A stretch of DNA of 64,000 nt from Nonomuraea muscovyensis (GCF_014207745.1 NZ_JACHJB010000001.1:3038001-3102000), one strand, 5' to 3'; counted from the stretch's first letter, positions 31,923 to 42,462 are shown. Numbers and translations are program-made. The notes: a model not told the origin generated them from the letters alone.

Positions 31923-34760
31923 ATGGCCGGTGAGTTCGACCCTCCGCTGGACCCGCTGATCGGACCGGCTCTGGCCGACCTGGAGGCCCGGCTGGGGGCG
32001 CTCACCGGCCTCGCCGTGGCCGAGCGCGCCGCCATCCTGGCAGGCTCCGCGCGGTCCGTAGAGGAGGACGTCCGCCGCAGGATCACCAGGGTGCTGGTGC
32101 TGGAGCTGAACGCCGCCCGGCTGTCCGGGCGCCTGACCGCCGCCGACTCCGCCGCCCGATGGGAGGAATGGAAACGGAGCGTCGCCGAACCGGCGTTCTG
32201 GCGCGGCTTGGCGGGGCCGTACCCCGGCATGATGGCCAGGCTCACGACGGTGATACGCCATCGATGCGAGGCCGCCCACCGCTTCGCCGAACGCTTCGCC
32301 GGGGACCGCGCGGCGCTCGCCGCGCTTCCGGCGGCACCGTCGGGCGAGCTGGACCGCGTCGAGTTCGGCGCCGGAGACAGCCACCGGGGCGGACAGACGG
32401 TCGTCGTGCTGCACGGCGAGGACGGCCGGGTCCTCTACAAGCCACGCTCGCTGGCGGTGGACGCGGCGCTCGCCGAGTTGCTCACCCACCTCGGCGCCTC
32501 CACCATGCGCGTGCCCGCGGTCGTGACCCGGCAGGGGTACGGCTGGGCCGAGCACATCGAGCACCGTCACTGCGCCGACGCCGGAGAGCTGCGCGCGTTC
32601 TACCGCGGCATGGGCCACTGGCTGGCGCTCATGCGCCTGCTCGGCGGCAGCGACCTGCACGCCGAGAACCTCATCGCCGCCGGACCGCACCCCGTGGTCG
32701 TCGACTGCGAGTCCCTGTTCACCCCGCACGCCACGGCGCGCCCCTCGGGGTACGGCCAGGCGGTGGACCTGGCGGTGGAGTTGGTGGACACCTCGGTGAT
32801 GCGCACCGGGCTGCTCCCGGGACGAGGGGTGGCCCTGGGCTGGCGGGGCGTCGACATGTCGGCGGCGGGTGCGCTGCCCGGCCAGCAGCCGCAGGTCGAG
32901 CTGCCGGTGGTGCTCGGCGCGGGCACCGACGACCCCCGGATGGGCACCGAGCGGGTGGAGCTGCCTCCGGCGGCCAACCATCCCAGCCCCGAGGCGGTGC
33001 TCGGCCACTACTGGGACGTGATCATCGCCGGATTCGACGAGCTCGACGGCCGCCTGACCGAACTGGACCGGTCGGGCAAGCTGGAGCCGCTGCTGGCGGG
33101 CTTCGCCGACTGCCCGGTCCGCGCGGTGCTGCGCTCCACCGAGTCGTACGCGGAGCTGGGCCGCATGCTCTGGCATCCCGTCGCGCTGCACGACGAGGCG
33201 CCCGCCCGCGCCAGGGCCGCCGCGCTGCTGGCCAAGATGTCGGAGAACGTGCCGGGCGCTCCCGGCGACCCCGCCATCATCGCCGCCGAGGTGGACGAGC
33301 TGTGCCACGGTGACATCCCGATGTTCGACACCACTCCGCGCGTCGGCGTGCTGCGCGGCCCCGCGGGCACCAGGTGCGGCCCGGAACGCGACCTGATCGC
33401 CGACGCCGTGGCCCGATGGCGGGCGCGCGACCACGGCCTGGACCGCCGGGTGGCGCAGGCGGCCCTGGTCAGCGCCTACCTCAACGAGGGCTGGATGCCG
33501 GAGGACAAGCGGCTCTCGCCCGGCCTGATCCGTACCGACCGCCTGGAGCCCCGGCGGCGCGCGGCCGCGGCCGGCATCATGCGCGGCGTGCTGGACAGCG
33601 CCGTGCGCGGCGCGGACGGCACGGTCACCTGGATCACGCCGGTGCTCAACCCCACCGGCTGGGCCGTGCAGCCGCTGTCGGCCGACCTGTACGGCGGGGC
33701 ACACGGCGTCGCGGTCCTGCTGACCGCCTACATCCGGGAGGCGGCAGGCGGCCGGGCCGAGCCGATCGAGGAGCTGTCCGGCCTCCTGGAGGCGGTCCTG
33801 CGCACCGTCCGCCTCGCGGAGGACCGCGACGCCGCCAAGCGGCGGGAGGACATGCGGATGCGGCCGGAGCCCCCCGGCGCCTACCTCGGGATCACCTCGC
33901 AGGTGTGGGGCTGGCTGTTGCTGCGCTCCTTCGGCGTGGCCGGAGAGGAGGCGCCGGCCCGCGCCCTCGCGCTGGCCGAGCTGCTGCCGGAGTCGATCGA
34001 GGCCGACGACAGCTACGACCTGCTCTCCGGGATGGCGGGGGCGATCGTCCCGCTCCTGCGGCTGGGCGAGCAGACCGGCGAAGCCCGGTGGGCCGAGCTG
34101 GCCCGGTCGATCGGAGCACGCCTCGCGGGTCTGGCGGAGCGTCGCCCGGGTGGCGCCTGCTGGCCCAGCCCGCGCTTCCCGCAGGGTCTCGGCGGGCTGG
34201 CCCACGGCGCCACCGGCATCGGCTGGGCCCTGTCGCGGCTGGCGGAATCCCCCGGCGGCCCCGACGGTCTGCGGGAGCTCGCCGAGGCGGCGTTCGCCTA
34301 CGAGGACACCCTCTACGACCCGGACCAGCGCGGCTGGGTGGACCTGCGCGGTGACGGCTTCACCGCCGCCGCGTGGTGCCACGGCGCGGGCGGGGTCGGG
34401 ATCGTCGCCGCCGACCGGCTGGCCCGCGAGGGCGGCACCCGATGGCTCGACCGGCTGGAGCGCGCCGCCGCCTCCTGCTGGGCCGACGGCACCGGCTGGA
34501 ACCACACGCTCTGCCACGGCGATCTCGGGTCCTGGGAAGTGATCGAGCACGCGCGGGCGGCCGGGGTCGCGCCGGTGGATCGGGCGCGGCTGGACGCCCA
34601 CATCCTGGGCAGCCTGGAGGCCAACGGCCCGGTCAGTGGCCTGGCCAGGGACGTCTTCGCGCCGGGTCTGCTGCCCGGTCTGGGCGGGGTGGCCTACCAG
34701 CTGCTGCGCATGCACCCGGACCATGCCGTGCCTTCCGTCCTGCTCCCGGACCTGGAGTGA
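31923..34760 (+). CDS. lanM: Class II lanthipeptide synthetase LanM
   Basis: A 945-residue bifunctional enzyme that dehydrates Ser/Thr of the precursor and adds Cys to form (methyl)lanthionines. The N-terminal DUF4135 dehydratase domain (about 90-440) shows GRVLYKPRSL, GGSDLHAENLIA and VVDCESLFTP, the kinase-like catalytic elements. The C-terminal LanC-like cyclase (about 560-940) has the zinc ligands in WCHGAGGVG (near 818) and LCHGDLG (near 863). Length is usual for LanM. ATG 31923 follows the precursor by 16 bases; its stop overlaps the exporter start by GTGA. Confidence 0.95.
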   Translation: MAGEFDPPLDPLIGPALADLEARLGALTGLAVAERAAILAGSARSVEEDVRRRITRVLVLELNAARLSGRLTAADSAARWEEWKRSVAEPAFWRGLAGPYPGMMARLTTVIRHRCEAAHRFAERFAGDRAALAALPAAPSGELDRVEFGAGDSHRGGQTVVVLHGEDGRVLYKPRSLAVDAALAELLTHLGASTMRVPAVVTRQGYGWAEHIEHRHCADAGELRAFYRGMGHWLALMRLLGGSDLHAENLIAAGPHPVVVDCESLFTPHATARPSGYGQAVDLAVELVDTSVMRTGLLPGRGVALGWRGVDMSAAGALPGQQPQVELPVVLGAGTDDPRMGTERVELPPAANHPSPEAVLGHYWDVIIAGFDELDGRLTELDRSGKLEPLLAGFADCPVRAVLRSTESYAELGRMLWHPVALHDEAPARARAAALLAKMSENVPGAPGDPAIIAAEVDELCHGDIPMFDTTPRVGVLRGPAGTRCGPERDLIADAVARWRARDHGLDRRVAQAALVSAYLNEGWMPEDKRLSPGLIRTDRLEPRRRAAAAGIMRGVLDSAVRGADGTVTWITPVLNPTGWAVQPLSADLYGGAHGVAVLLTAYIREAAGGRAEPIEELSGLLEAVLRTVRLAEDRDAAKRREDMRMRPEPPGAYLGITSQVWGWLLLRSFGVAGEEAPARALALAELLPESIEADDSYDLLSGMAGAIVPLLRLGEQTGEARWAELARSIGARLAGLAERRPGGACWPSPRFPQGLGGLAHGATGIGWALSRLAESPGGPDGLRELAEAAFAYEDTLYDPDQRGWVDLRGDGFTAAAWCHGAGGVGIVAADRLAREGGTRWLDRLERAAASCWADGTGWNHTLCHGDLGSWEVIEHARAAGVAPVDRARLDAHILGSLEANGPVSGLARDVFAPGLLPGLGGVAYQLLRMHPDHAVPSVLLPDLE

Positions 34761-36616
34761 GCGACGTGGAGGAGGAGCTGGTCACTCCGTACTGGCATCT
34801 GGACCGGCCGGACGGGCCCCGGCGTACGCTGCGGCGGCTGCCGGCGCTCACCGCACCGGTGCTGCGCCTCATCTGGCAGTGCGGGCGGTGGCCCGCGCTC
34901 ACCATCCTCGTCCTCCAGCTCGCCGCGGGCGCCGCGACGGCCAGCGGGCTGCTGGCGACCACGGCGGTGCTGGAGGAACTGCTGGCCACGGGGGCGGCGC
35001 CCGACCGGCTGGTGGCGGCGGTGCCCGGCCTGGCCCTGGTCGCCGCGATCGTGGCCCTGCGCGGCGCGGCCGAGGCGGCGGTGGAGCTGGCCAGGGCGCG
35101 GCTGGAGCCCGCACTGCGACGGGCGGCGGAGGAGCGGCTGTTCGCCGCCGCCCTCGGCGTGCAACTCGCGGACTTCGACGACGTGGACTTCTACGACGGC
35201 CTGCACCGGGCCCGCGACCGCGGGCTGTTCCACCTCGACCGCGCGGCGGGCAACACCGTCGACCTGCTCGGCGCCGCCTGCGGGGTGACTGCGGCGGCCG
35301 CCGGGCTGGCCGTCCTGCACCCGCTGCTGGTGCCGTTGCTGGTGGTCAGCGTGGTCCCGGAGGCGTGGGCGGTGCTGAAGGCCGCGCAGCGCGGATACGC
35401 GGGCATGAGAGGCATGGTCACGCTGAACCGCCGGGTGGACATGCTCGCCGAGCTGGCCACCGAGCGCGAACCGGCGGGCGAGTTGCGGGCCTGCCAGGCC
35501 CAGCCGTACGTGCTCGCCGAGTACCGCCAGGCGGCGGACGTGCTGAAGGCGGAGGAGACGCGGGTCGGGTTGTCCATGGCGCGGGCCAGGACCGCGGGCC
35601 GCGCGGCGGGCGGCCTGGCGATGGCCGGGGTGCTGGCCGTGCTCGGGCTGATGCTGCACGCCGGCTGGATCGCGCTGGCGGGGGCGGGCGCCGCGGTGAT
35701 CGCCGTCAGGGTGGCGGCCGCGGCGCTGAGGCAGCTCGCCCAGGCGGCCAACCAGCTGTTCGAGCAGTCCCTGTACGTGGCGGACTACCAGGACTTCCTC
35801 GCCGACGCCGAGGCCAGGAGGCGACCGGCCGGGGGTACGGCCGCTCCGCGCTCTCCCGAGCGCATCACCCTGCACGGCGTCGGCTTCACCTATCCGGGCA
35901 GCCGGCGCCCCGCGCTGCGGGAGATCGACCTGACCGTCCACGCAGGTCAGACGATCGCGCTCGTGGGGGAGAACGGTTCGGGCAAGACCACGCTGGCCAG
36001 GCTGCTGGCCGGGCTCTACCGGCCCACCAGCGGCGTCATGCGGTGGGACGGGCTCGACAGCGCCGGCCTGGACCCGGACACCCTGGCCGACCGGGTGGTC
36101 CTGGTGCCGCAGCACCCGGTCCGCTGGCCGCACGACGCCAGGACGAACGTCCGCATGGGCCGCCACGACCGCCCGGACCCGGCAGACCACGCCCTGCGCG
36201 AGGCCGCCTCGCTCGCCGCGGCCGACGACGTCGTCGCCGGCCTGCCCGCCGGGTGGAGCACCCTGCTGTCCAAGCAGTTCAGGGGCGGTCACGAGCTGTC
36301 GGCGGGGCAGTGGCAACGCCTGGCCGTGGCGCGCGGGTTGTTCCGCGACGGGCCCCTGCTGATCTGGGACGAGCCGACGGCGCCGCTGGACGCCAAGGCG
36401 GAGTACGCCGTCTACGAGACGCTTCGCAAGATCGCGGGGGAGCGGACCGTCCTGCTCATCACGCACCGGCTGACGAGCGTACGGCACGCCGACCACATCT
36501 ACCTGCTGCACCGGGGGCGCATCGCCGAGGAGGGCACGCACGACGAGCTGCTGGCGCTGCGTGGACGCTACGCCGAGCTGTACGCGCTGCAGACCGGGAA
36601 GGCGGCCAGGCGGTGA
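34757..36616 (+). CDS. ABC exporter (fused permease-ATPase), no peptidase domain
   Basis: A 619-residue half-transporter. Start GTG 34757 overlaps the LanM stop. An N-terminal cytoplasmic stretch is followed by about six membrane helices (residues 40-330) and an ATPase with Walker A GENGSGKTTLA, signature LSAGQWQRLA, Walker B LLIWDEPTAPLD and H-loop ITHRL. Unlike LanT bifunctional exporters it lacks the N-terminal C39 Cys protease, so leader removal must be done by another enzyme. It presumably exports the modified peptide or its precursor as a homodimer. Confidence 0.92.
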   Translation: MSDVEEELVTPYWHLDRPDGPRRTLRRLPALTAPVLRLIWQCGRWPALTILVLQLAAGAATASGLLATTAVLEELLATGAAPDRLVAAVPGLALVAAIVALRGAAEAAVELARARLEPALRRAAEERLFAAALGVQLADFDDVDFYDGLHRARDRGLFHLDRAAGNTVDLLGAACGVTAAAAGLAVLHPLLVPLLVVSVVPEAWAVLKAAQRGYAGMRGMVTLNRRVDMLAELATEREPAGELRACQAQPYVLAEYRQAADVLKAEETRVGLSMARARTAGRAAGGLAMAGVLAVLGLMLHAGWIALAGAGAAVIAVRVAAAALRQLAQAANQLFEQSLYVADYQDFLADAEARRRPAGGTAAPRSPERITLHGVGFTYPGSRRPALREIDLTVHAGQTIALVGENGSGKTTLARLLAGLYRPTSGVMRWDGLDSAGLDPDTLADRVVLVPQHPVRWPHDARTNVRMGRHDRPDPADHALREAASLAAADDVVAGLPAGWSTLLSKQFRGGHELSAGQWQRLAVARGLFRDGPLLIWDEPTAPLDAKAEYAVYETLRKIAGERTVLLITHRLTSVRHADHIYLLHRGRIAEEGTHDELLALRGRYAELYALQTGKAARR

Positions 36617-37950
36617 CGCGCATGATCCACCCCGGCGAGCCGGGCTACCAGGCCAGGCGCAAGGCCTTCCTCGGCACGCTCGCCGAGGCACTGCCCGCGG
36701 CCGTGGCCTGCTGCGCCTCGGAGGCGGACGTGGTGAGCGTCCTGGAGCTCGCCCGCGCGCGCGGCCTGCCGTTCGCGCTGCGCGGCGGCGGCCACAGCTT
36801 CGCCGAGCACTCCTCCACGACCGGGCTGCTCGTCGACCTCGGCGCGATGAAGTCGATCGAGGTCGGCGCGGAGAGCGTGCGGGTGGGGCCCGGCGTGACC
36901 ATCGGCGAGCTGGCCCGCCGCCTGGCCGAGCACGGGCGCATGGTGCCCTGCGGCTGGTGTCCCACGGTCGGCGTGGTGGGGGCGGTGCTGGGCGGCGGGT
37001 ACGGCGTGCTCAGCCGCCTGTACGGGCTGGGCGCAGACCACCTGCTGGCGGCCCGCCTGGTCCTGGCCGACGGGCGGATCGCCGAGGCGGGAGACGACCT
37101 GCTGTGGGCGCTGCGCGGAGCCGGTGCCGGCAACTTCGGCGTGGTCACGCGGATCACGCTGCGTACCCGGCCCATCGTGCCGGTCACCGCCGTCCAGGCG
37201 GTCTGCGACTTCGGCCGCGCCGCCGATCTCGTCGACGCGTGGCAGCACTGGGCGCCCGACGCGCCGGACGAGGTCAACCTGGAGATCGCCGTCATCTCCG
37301 GCGACGAGCCCGAAGAACCGCCCTACGCCGTGCTCTTCGGCGTCGTGGCCGGGCCGGAGGAGCGGGCCAGGAAGCTGGTCGGCGAGCTCGCGCCGCTGGA
37401 CCGGCTCCGGCTCACCCGTCTGGAAGGCGCCGCGGCCGCCTGCCACCACGCCTACGCCGACGGCGGGGAGGGCGCCGTCACGGAGCTGCCACACGGCGAG
37501 CGGCCCGGGCTGCGCCTGAACAAGTCGGGCTTCTTCGACGGGCACCTGCCCCGGACGGCCGTCGAGGACCTGCTGGAACGGCTGGCCGCCGACCGCGTGC
37601 GCGGTGAGATCCGGGACCTGGAGTTCGTGCCGTGGGCGGGCGCGATCGCCCGCGTCGCCCCCGGCGCGAGCGCCTTCGTCCACCGCGCCCCGCGCTTCCT
37701 GCTCAAACAGGCCGTCCAGGTGGGATTCCGTGCCACCGACAGCCGCAGACGGGACGCGCACGCGTGGCTGTGCCGGTCGTGGGCGCGGCTGTCGCCGTGG
37801 GCCTCCGGCGCGGTCTACCCCAACTACCCCGACGCCGACCTGGAGGACTGGGCGTCGGCGTACTACGGGAGCAACCTGCCGCGGCTGCGGGAGGTGAAGG
37901 CCGCCCACGACCCCGAGGGCCTGTTCCGTCACGCCCAGTCCCTGCGCTGA
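36613..37950 (+). CDS. BBE-type FAD-dependent oxidoreductase, bicovalent flavin residues
   Basis: A 445-residue flavoprotein of the berberine-bridge-enzyme/VAO family starting at GTG 36613, overlapping the exporter stop. His61 in RGGGHSF and Cys116 in CGWCPTVGVVG are at the positions that bind FAD twice (8-alpha-histidyl and 6-S-cysteinyl). The C-terminal BBE domain ends YPNYPDADLEDWASAYYG and LRHAQSL-type motif. Such enzymes oxidise alcohols, amines or phenolic rings. As last gene of the lanM operon it may oxidise the lanthipeptide (inference). No signal peptide. Confidence 0.9.
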   Translation: MTRMIHPGEPGYQARRKAFLGTLAEALPAAVACCASEADVVSVLELARARGLPFALRGGGHSFAEHSSTTGLLVDLGAMKSIEVGAESVRVGPGVTIGELARRLAEHGRMVPCGWCPTVGVVGAVLGGGYGVLSRLYGLGADHLLAARLVLADGRIAEAGDDLLWALRGAGAGNFGVVTRITLRTRPIVPVTAVQAVCDFGRAADLVDAWQHWAPDAPDEVNLEIAVISGDEPEEPPYAVLFGVVAGPEERARKLVGELAPLDRLRLTRLEGAAAACHHAYADGGEGAVTELPHGERPGLRLNKSGFFDGHLPRTAVEDLLERLAADRVRGEIRDLEFVPWAGAIARVAPGASAFVHRAPRFLLKQAVQVGFRATDSRRRDAHAWLCRSWARLSPWASGAVYPNYPDADLEDWASAYYGSNLPRLREVKAAHDPEGLFRHAQSLR

Positions 37951-37983
37951 GGGCCGCGGTCGGCGCGAGGCGGATGGGGACGG

Positions 37984-38598
37984 TCACGTCGAGGGTCGGT
38001 GGGCGGGGTTGGTGCCGTCCCATTCGGCCAAGGGGGCGCAGTGCCATCTCCAGCCGATCTGGCGCTCGTGGCCCGGCAGGTCGGCGCGGCCGTTGGCCCA
38101 GAGCAAGGTCGTCCACGGGTCCGTGCCGGAGGGCGCCCAGGGGAACAGGCGGCGCAGCGTCGCCTCGGCGAGGTCCGCCGAGGGGGTGAAGGCGCGGCCG
38201 AGGGCCTGGCCCGCGTCGGCGGTGTGGACGAGCAGTTCGTCGCAGGCCATGGCCGCGAAGCCCGACGCGTCGGCGAGGCCGTGGGGGTGCCAGCCGCGGG
38301 CCTCGGGTGGGGTGGTGTCCACGACGCGGGTGAGAAGGGCGGCCGAGGTGGCCAGGGTGGCGACGAGATCCGCGGGCTCGGACCCGGGCCGGACGCTCAT
38401 CTCCACGGTGTCGAGCTCGCGGTCGCCCGCGACGAGGTCGGTGGAGTACCAGAACAGGCATTCGCTGATGTGGGCCACGACCTGCGCGACGTTCCGGTCC
38501 ATCCCGGGAACCGGGATCGCGGCCCACTCCCGGTCCGCCGCCGCGCGCAGGAATCCGCCGCACTCGTCGGCCGCTCGCGCCAGTGTGGTCCCGTCCAT
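37984..38598 (-). CDS. DinB/maleylpyruvate-isomerase N-terminal-like protein
   Basis: A 204-residue protein starting at ATG 38598 behind GAGAGGAC. The helical bundle contains VPGMDRNVAQVVAHISECLF, MACDELLVHTADAGQALGR and a C-terminal TLLWANGRADLPG; the spaced His residues are those of the mycothiol-dependent isomerase metal site. An in-frame extension upstream to 38847 has no similarity. It is convergent with the lanthipeptide operon and unlikely to belong to it. Confidence 0.75.
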   Translation of the reverse strand: MDGTTLARAADECGGFLRAAADREWAAIPVPGMDRNVAQVVAHISECLFWYSTDLVAGDRELDTVEMSVRPGSEPADLVATLATSAALLTRVVDTTPPEARGWHPHGLADASGFAAMACDELLVHTADAGQALGRAFTPSADLAEATLRRLFPWAPSGTDPWTTLLWANGRADLPGHERQIGWRWHCAPLAEWDGTNPAHRPST

Positions 38599-38617
38599 GG
38601 GGGTGTCCTCTCGGGGG

Positions 38618-38791
38618 TCAGGGTGGGGGAGTTCGCCGACGCGAACGAGTACAAGGTCCTCTTGGTGCCATTCGGCGCGCGTCGACGCTGAGGCCGAGGA
38701 CCGTCGCGCCGTCGCGGGTGACGGTGACGATGGCCTGGTAGTGGTCGCGGGCTTCGAGGTAGAGCGTGGGGACGTCGTCGCGGTGTGGCAC
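38618..38791 (-). CDS. Possible small ORF, 57 aa
   Basis: GTG 38791 opens a 57-codon frame with TLYLEARDHYQAIVTVTRDG and ATVLGLSVDARR, a plausible beta-alpha start of a protein, after which the frame becomes Arg/Pro-rich and arbitrary. The similarity may continue into another frame (RAEWHQEDLVLVRVGE), so this could be a frameshifted small gene upstream of the DinB-like gene. Weak ribosome-binding site. Confidence 0.3.
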   Translation of the reverse strand: MPHRDDVPTLYLEARDHYQAIVTVTRDGATVLGLSVDARRMAPRGPCTRSRRRTPPP

Positions 38792-38848
38792 GCGACCCAG
38801 CGTAGGTCCACCTCCCGCGCACAACGCGGCGCCTCCGCTCTGTACACC

Positions 38849-38869
38849 TAACCAAGCGCTTGTTACGCT
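38849..38869 (+). promoter_or_regulatory. KstR2-like operator with leaderless -10
   Basis: ACCAAGCGCTTGTT (38851-38864) fits the published KstR2 consensus AnCAAGnnCTTGnT exactly and centres on the perfect palindrome CAAGCGCTTG. TACGCT (38864-38869) is a good -10, exactly 7 bases before the ATG of the next gene, so the mRNA is probably leaderless and the operator overlaps the promoter. Confidence 0.6.
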
Positions 38870-38875
38870 CCGGCC

Positions 38876-39955
38876 ATGGTGGCCACGATCGTCTGGGGCA
38901 CCGGCAACGTGGGCCGCGCGGCCATCCGTGCCGTGGACGCCCATCCGGCGCTGAAACTCACCGCGGTGCTCGTCCACGACCCCGGCAAGACCGGCCGCGA
39001 CGCGGGCGAGCTGGGCGGCCTCGGCCGCGAGCTGGGGGTCACGGCGACCGATGACGTGGCGGCGGTGCTCGCCACCGGTCCGCGCGCCGTGGTCTACGCG
39101 GCGTCCGGCGACATCCGTCCCGACGACGCCCTCGCCGACATCGTCCGGGCCGTCCGGGCGGGGGCCGTGGTCGTCACGCCGTCGCTGTACGCCCTGTACG
39201 ACCAGCGCAACGCCCCGCCCGAGACGCGGCGGCAGGTGCTGGCGGCCATCGACGAGGGCGGCGGATCGCTGTTCGTCTCCGGAGTGGACCCGGGCTGGGG
39301 CAACGACGTGCTGCCGCTGCTGATCAGCGGGCTCGGGAGCACCATCGACGCGATCCGCTGCCAGGAGATCTTCGACTACACCACCTACGACCAGGAGGAC
39401 TCGGTCCGCTACCTGGTCGGGATGGGCCAGGCGATGGACTACGAGCCGCCCATGCTGGCGCCCACGGTCCCGGCCATGGTGTGGGGCGGGCAGGTGCGGC
39501 TGATGGCCAGGGCCCTCGGCGTCGAGCTGGACGGGATCCGCGAGAGCGTGGACCGGCGCCCGCTGGAGGCGAGCGTGTCCACCAGGGCGATGGGCGAGTT
39601 CGCGGCGGGCACCCAGGGGGCGGTGCGGTTCGAGGTGCAGGGCATCGTCGGCGGGGAGCCGCTCATCGTGATCGAGCACGTCACCCGGATCCACCCGTCG
39701 TGCGCGCCGGACTGGCCGATGCCGCCCGGCGGGGAGGGGGCGCACCGGGTGATCGTCGAGGGACGGCCGCGGATCGAGGTGACGGTCGAGGCGACGGACG
39801 AGGACGGCAACCGGTCCGCGGGCGGGAACGCCACGGCGGCCGGTCGGCTGGTGAACGCCATCGACTGGCTCGTGGCGGCCGGACCGGGCCTGTACGACGG
39901 GCTCGACGTCCCGCTCCGCCCCGCGGCCGGCCGGCTCGGAAGGAGGCAACGGTGA
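38876..39955 (+). CDS. NAD(P)-dependent amine/dihydrodipicolinate-reductase-like dehydrogenase
   Basis: A 359-residue Rossmann-fold protein. The N-terminus VATIVWGTGNVGRAAIRAVD carries the GxGxxG dinucleotide motif, and a middle segment SGVDPGWGNDVLPLLISGL is typical of the actinobacterial family related to 2,4-diaminopentanoate dehydrogenase and DapB. Starts at ATG 38876, apparently leaderless. It overlaps the downstream AhpD-like gene by GTGA. Members are frequent in steroid and hydrocarbon degradation loci, consistent with the KstR2-like operator, though the substrate is unknown. Confidence 0.8.
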   Translation: MVATIVWGTGNVGRAAIRAVDAHPALKLTAVLVHDPGKTGRDAGELGGLGRELGVTATDDVAAVLATGPRAVVYAASGDIRPDDALADIVRAVRAGAVVVTPSLYALYDQRNAPPETRRQVLAAIDEGGGSLFVSGVDPGWGNDVLPLLISGLGSTIDAIRCQEIFDYTTYDQEDSVRYLVGMGQAMDYEPPMLAPTVPAMVWGGQVRLMARALGVELDGIRESVDRRPLEASVSTRAMGEFAAGTQGAVRFEVQGIVGGEPLIVIEHVTRIHPSCAPDWPMPPGGEGAHRVIVEGRPRIEVTVEATDEDGNRSAGGNATAAGRLVNAIDWLVAAGPGLYDGLDVPLRPAAGRLGRRQR

Positions 39956-40464
39956 GAATCGACATCCCCGACGGCAAGGACCCCATCGCGTACGTGTGGG
40001 GCGAGATGGTCCCCGGCATCGGGGTCGCCGCCTCGAACTTCTCGCTGGCGGTGTACGCCCACACGACGCTCGGGCTGCGCGAGTTCGAGGCCGCGCGGCT
40101 GCGGATCGCGCAGATCAACGGATGCGCGTTCTGCCTCGACTGGCGTACCGAACGCGACGGGCTGAAGGTGGAGGAGGAGTTCGCCGACGCGGTGGTCGAG
40201 TGGCGCACCACCGCCGCCTTCGACGAGCGGACCCGGCTGGCCGCCGAATACGCCGAGCGGTACGCCCTCGACCCGCACGGGCTCGACGAGGAGTTCTGGG
40301 CCCGGATGACCACGCACTACAGCCAGGTGGAGATCGTCGAGCTGAGCATGTCGATCGGCTCCTGGCTGGCGTTCGGCCGGCTCAACCACGTGCTGGGCCT
40401 CGACACGGCGTGCGTGCTGCCCAGCGGCGCCACGCCGTCCGGCGAGCGAGGAGGCACGCCATGA
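39952..40464 (+). CDS. Carboxymuconolactone decarboxylase/AhpD-like protein
   Basis: A 170-residue helical protein starting at GTG 39952 with AAGGAGG 6-12 bases upstream. The motif INGCAFCLDWRT holds the CxxC of AhpD-like alkylhydroperoxidases; EIVELSMSIGSWLAFGRLNH closes the core. It likely reduces peroxides or acts on a lactone. It is coupled to the dehydrogenase gene. Immediately after its stop an ATG overlaps (ATGA) but is closed after one codon (ATG ACC TAA), which looks like the stub of a lost third gene. Confidence 0.85.
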   Translation: MRIDIPDGKDPIAYVWGEMVPGIGVAASNFSLAVYAHTTLGLREFEAARLRIAQINGCAFCLDWRTERDGLKVEEEFADAVVEWRTTAAFDERTRLAAEYAERYALDPHGLDEEFWARMTTHYSQVEIVELSMSIGSWLAFGRLNHVLGLDTACVLPSGATPSGERGGTP

Positions 40465-40531
40465 CCTAACGACGACCTCGGCAGGCGATCGGACAGAACA
40501 CCATCTTCACCCAGGGCGCGAGCAGATGTAG

Positions 40532-42193
<1,662 letters not shown>

Positions 42194-42203
42194 CGCTCGC
42201 CCC

Positions 42204-42249
42204 GCTGTACGTCCGTTGTACGGGGCGCTGTACACCGCTGCTCTAACGT
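42204..42249 (+). promoter_or_regulatory. SARP-box promoter P1: three heptamers plus -10
   Basis: GCTGTAC (42204-42210), GTTGTAC (42215-42221) and GCTGTAC (42227-42233) are direct repeats spaced 11 and 12 bp. Ten bases on lies TAACGT (42244-42249) as -10, and no -35 consensus is needed. This is the architecture bound by SARP activators (ActII-ORF4, DnrI, AfsR). It serves the 24-aa peptide gene. Confidence 0.72.
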
Positions 42250-42289
42250 CGTCCGGCGACAGATGACCGGCCGGACGAAGGGAGACACG

Positions 42290-42364
42290 ATGATCGGCGC
42301 GTTGGAGCGGCCGGCGCCCCGGCCCGCGGCGAAGGCGGACCCCACCTGGAGCCACCCCTGCTGA
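42290..42364 (+). CDS. MIGAL peptide 1, 24 aa
   Basis: A tiny gene: ATG 42290, AAGGGAG 5 bases upstream, TGA 42362-42364. The product starts MIGALERPAPRPAAKAD and ends PTWSHPC. The first residues and the A-K/R-A-D block match the second MIGAL peptide, after which the C-termini differ. It looks like a shortened precursor with a conserved leader and a short variable tail ending in Cys. Own SARP-box promoter supports that it is expressed. No family assignment; RiPP precursor is an inference. Confidence 0.55.
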   Translation: MIGALERPAPRPAAKADPTWSHPC

Positions 42365-42376
42365 CTCGGGCCTGTC

Positions 42377-42422
42377 GCTGTACGCGCGTTGTGCGGGTCG
42401 TTGTAGGCGGGCGGCATAGCGT
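42377..42422 (+). promoter_or_regulatory. SARP-box promoter P2: three heptamers plus -10
   Basis: GCTGTAC (42377-42383), GTTGTGC (42388-42394) and GTTGTAG (42400-42406) have the same 11- and 12-bp spacing as P1. TAGCGT (42417-42422) again starts 10 bases after the last repeat. P1 and P2, including CGTCGTC and the ribosome-binding site GGAGACACG, are duplicates. Confidence 0.72.
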
Positions 42423-42462
42423 CGTCGGGCGACAGGTGGTCGCCTGACGAAAGGAGACACGG

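Noticed and set aside
31830..34724. 964-codon minus-strand frame opposite lanM.
   Set aside because: The product is Gly/Arg/His-rich without domains and mirrors the strong LanM coding sequence.
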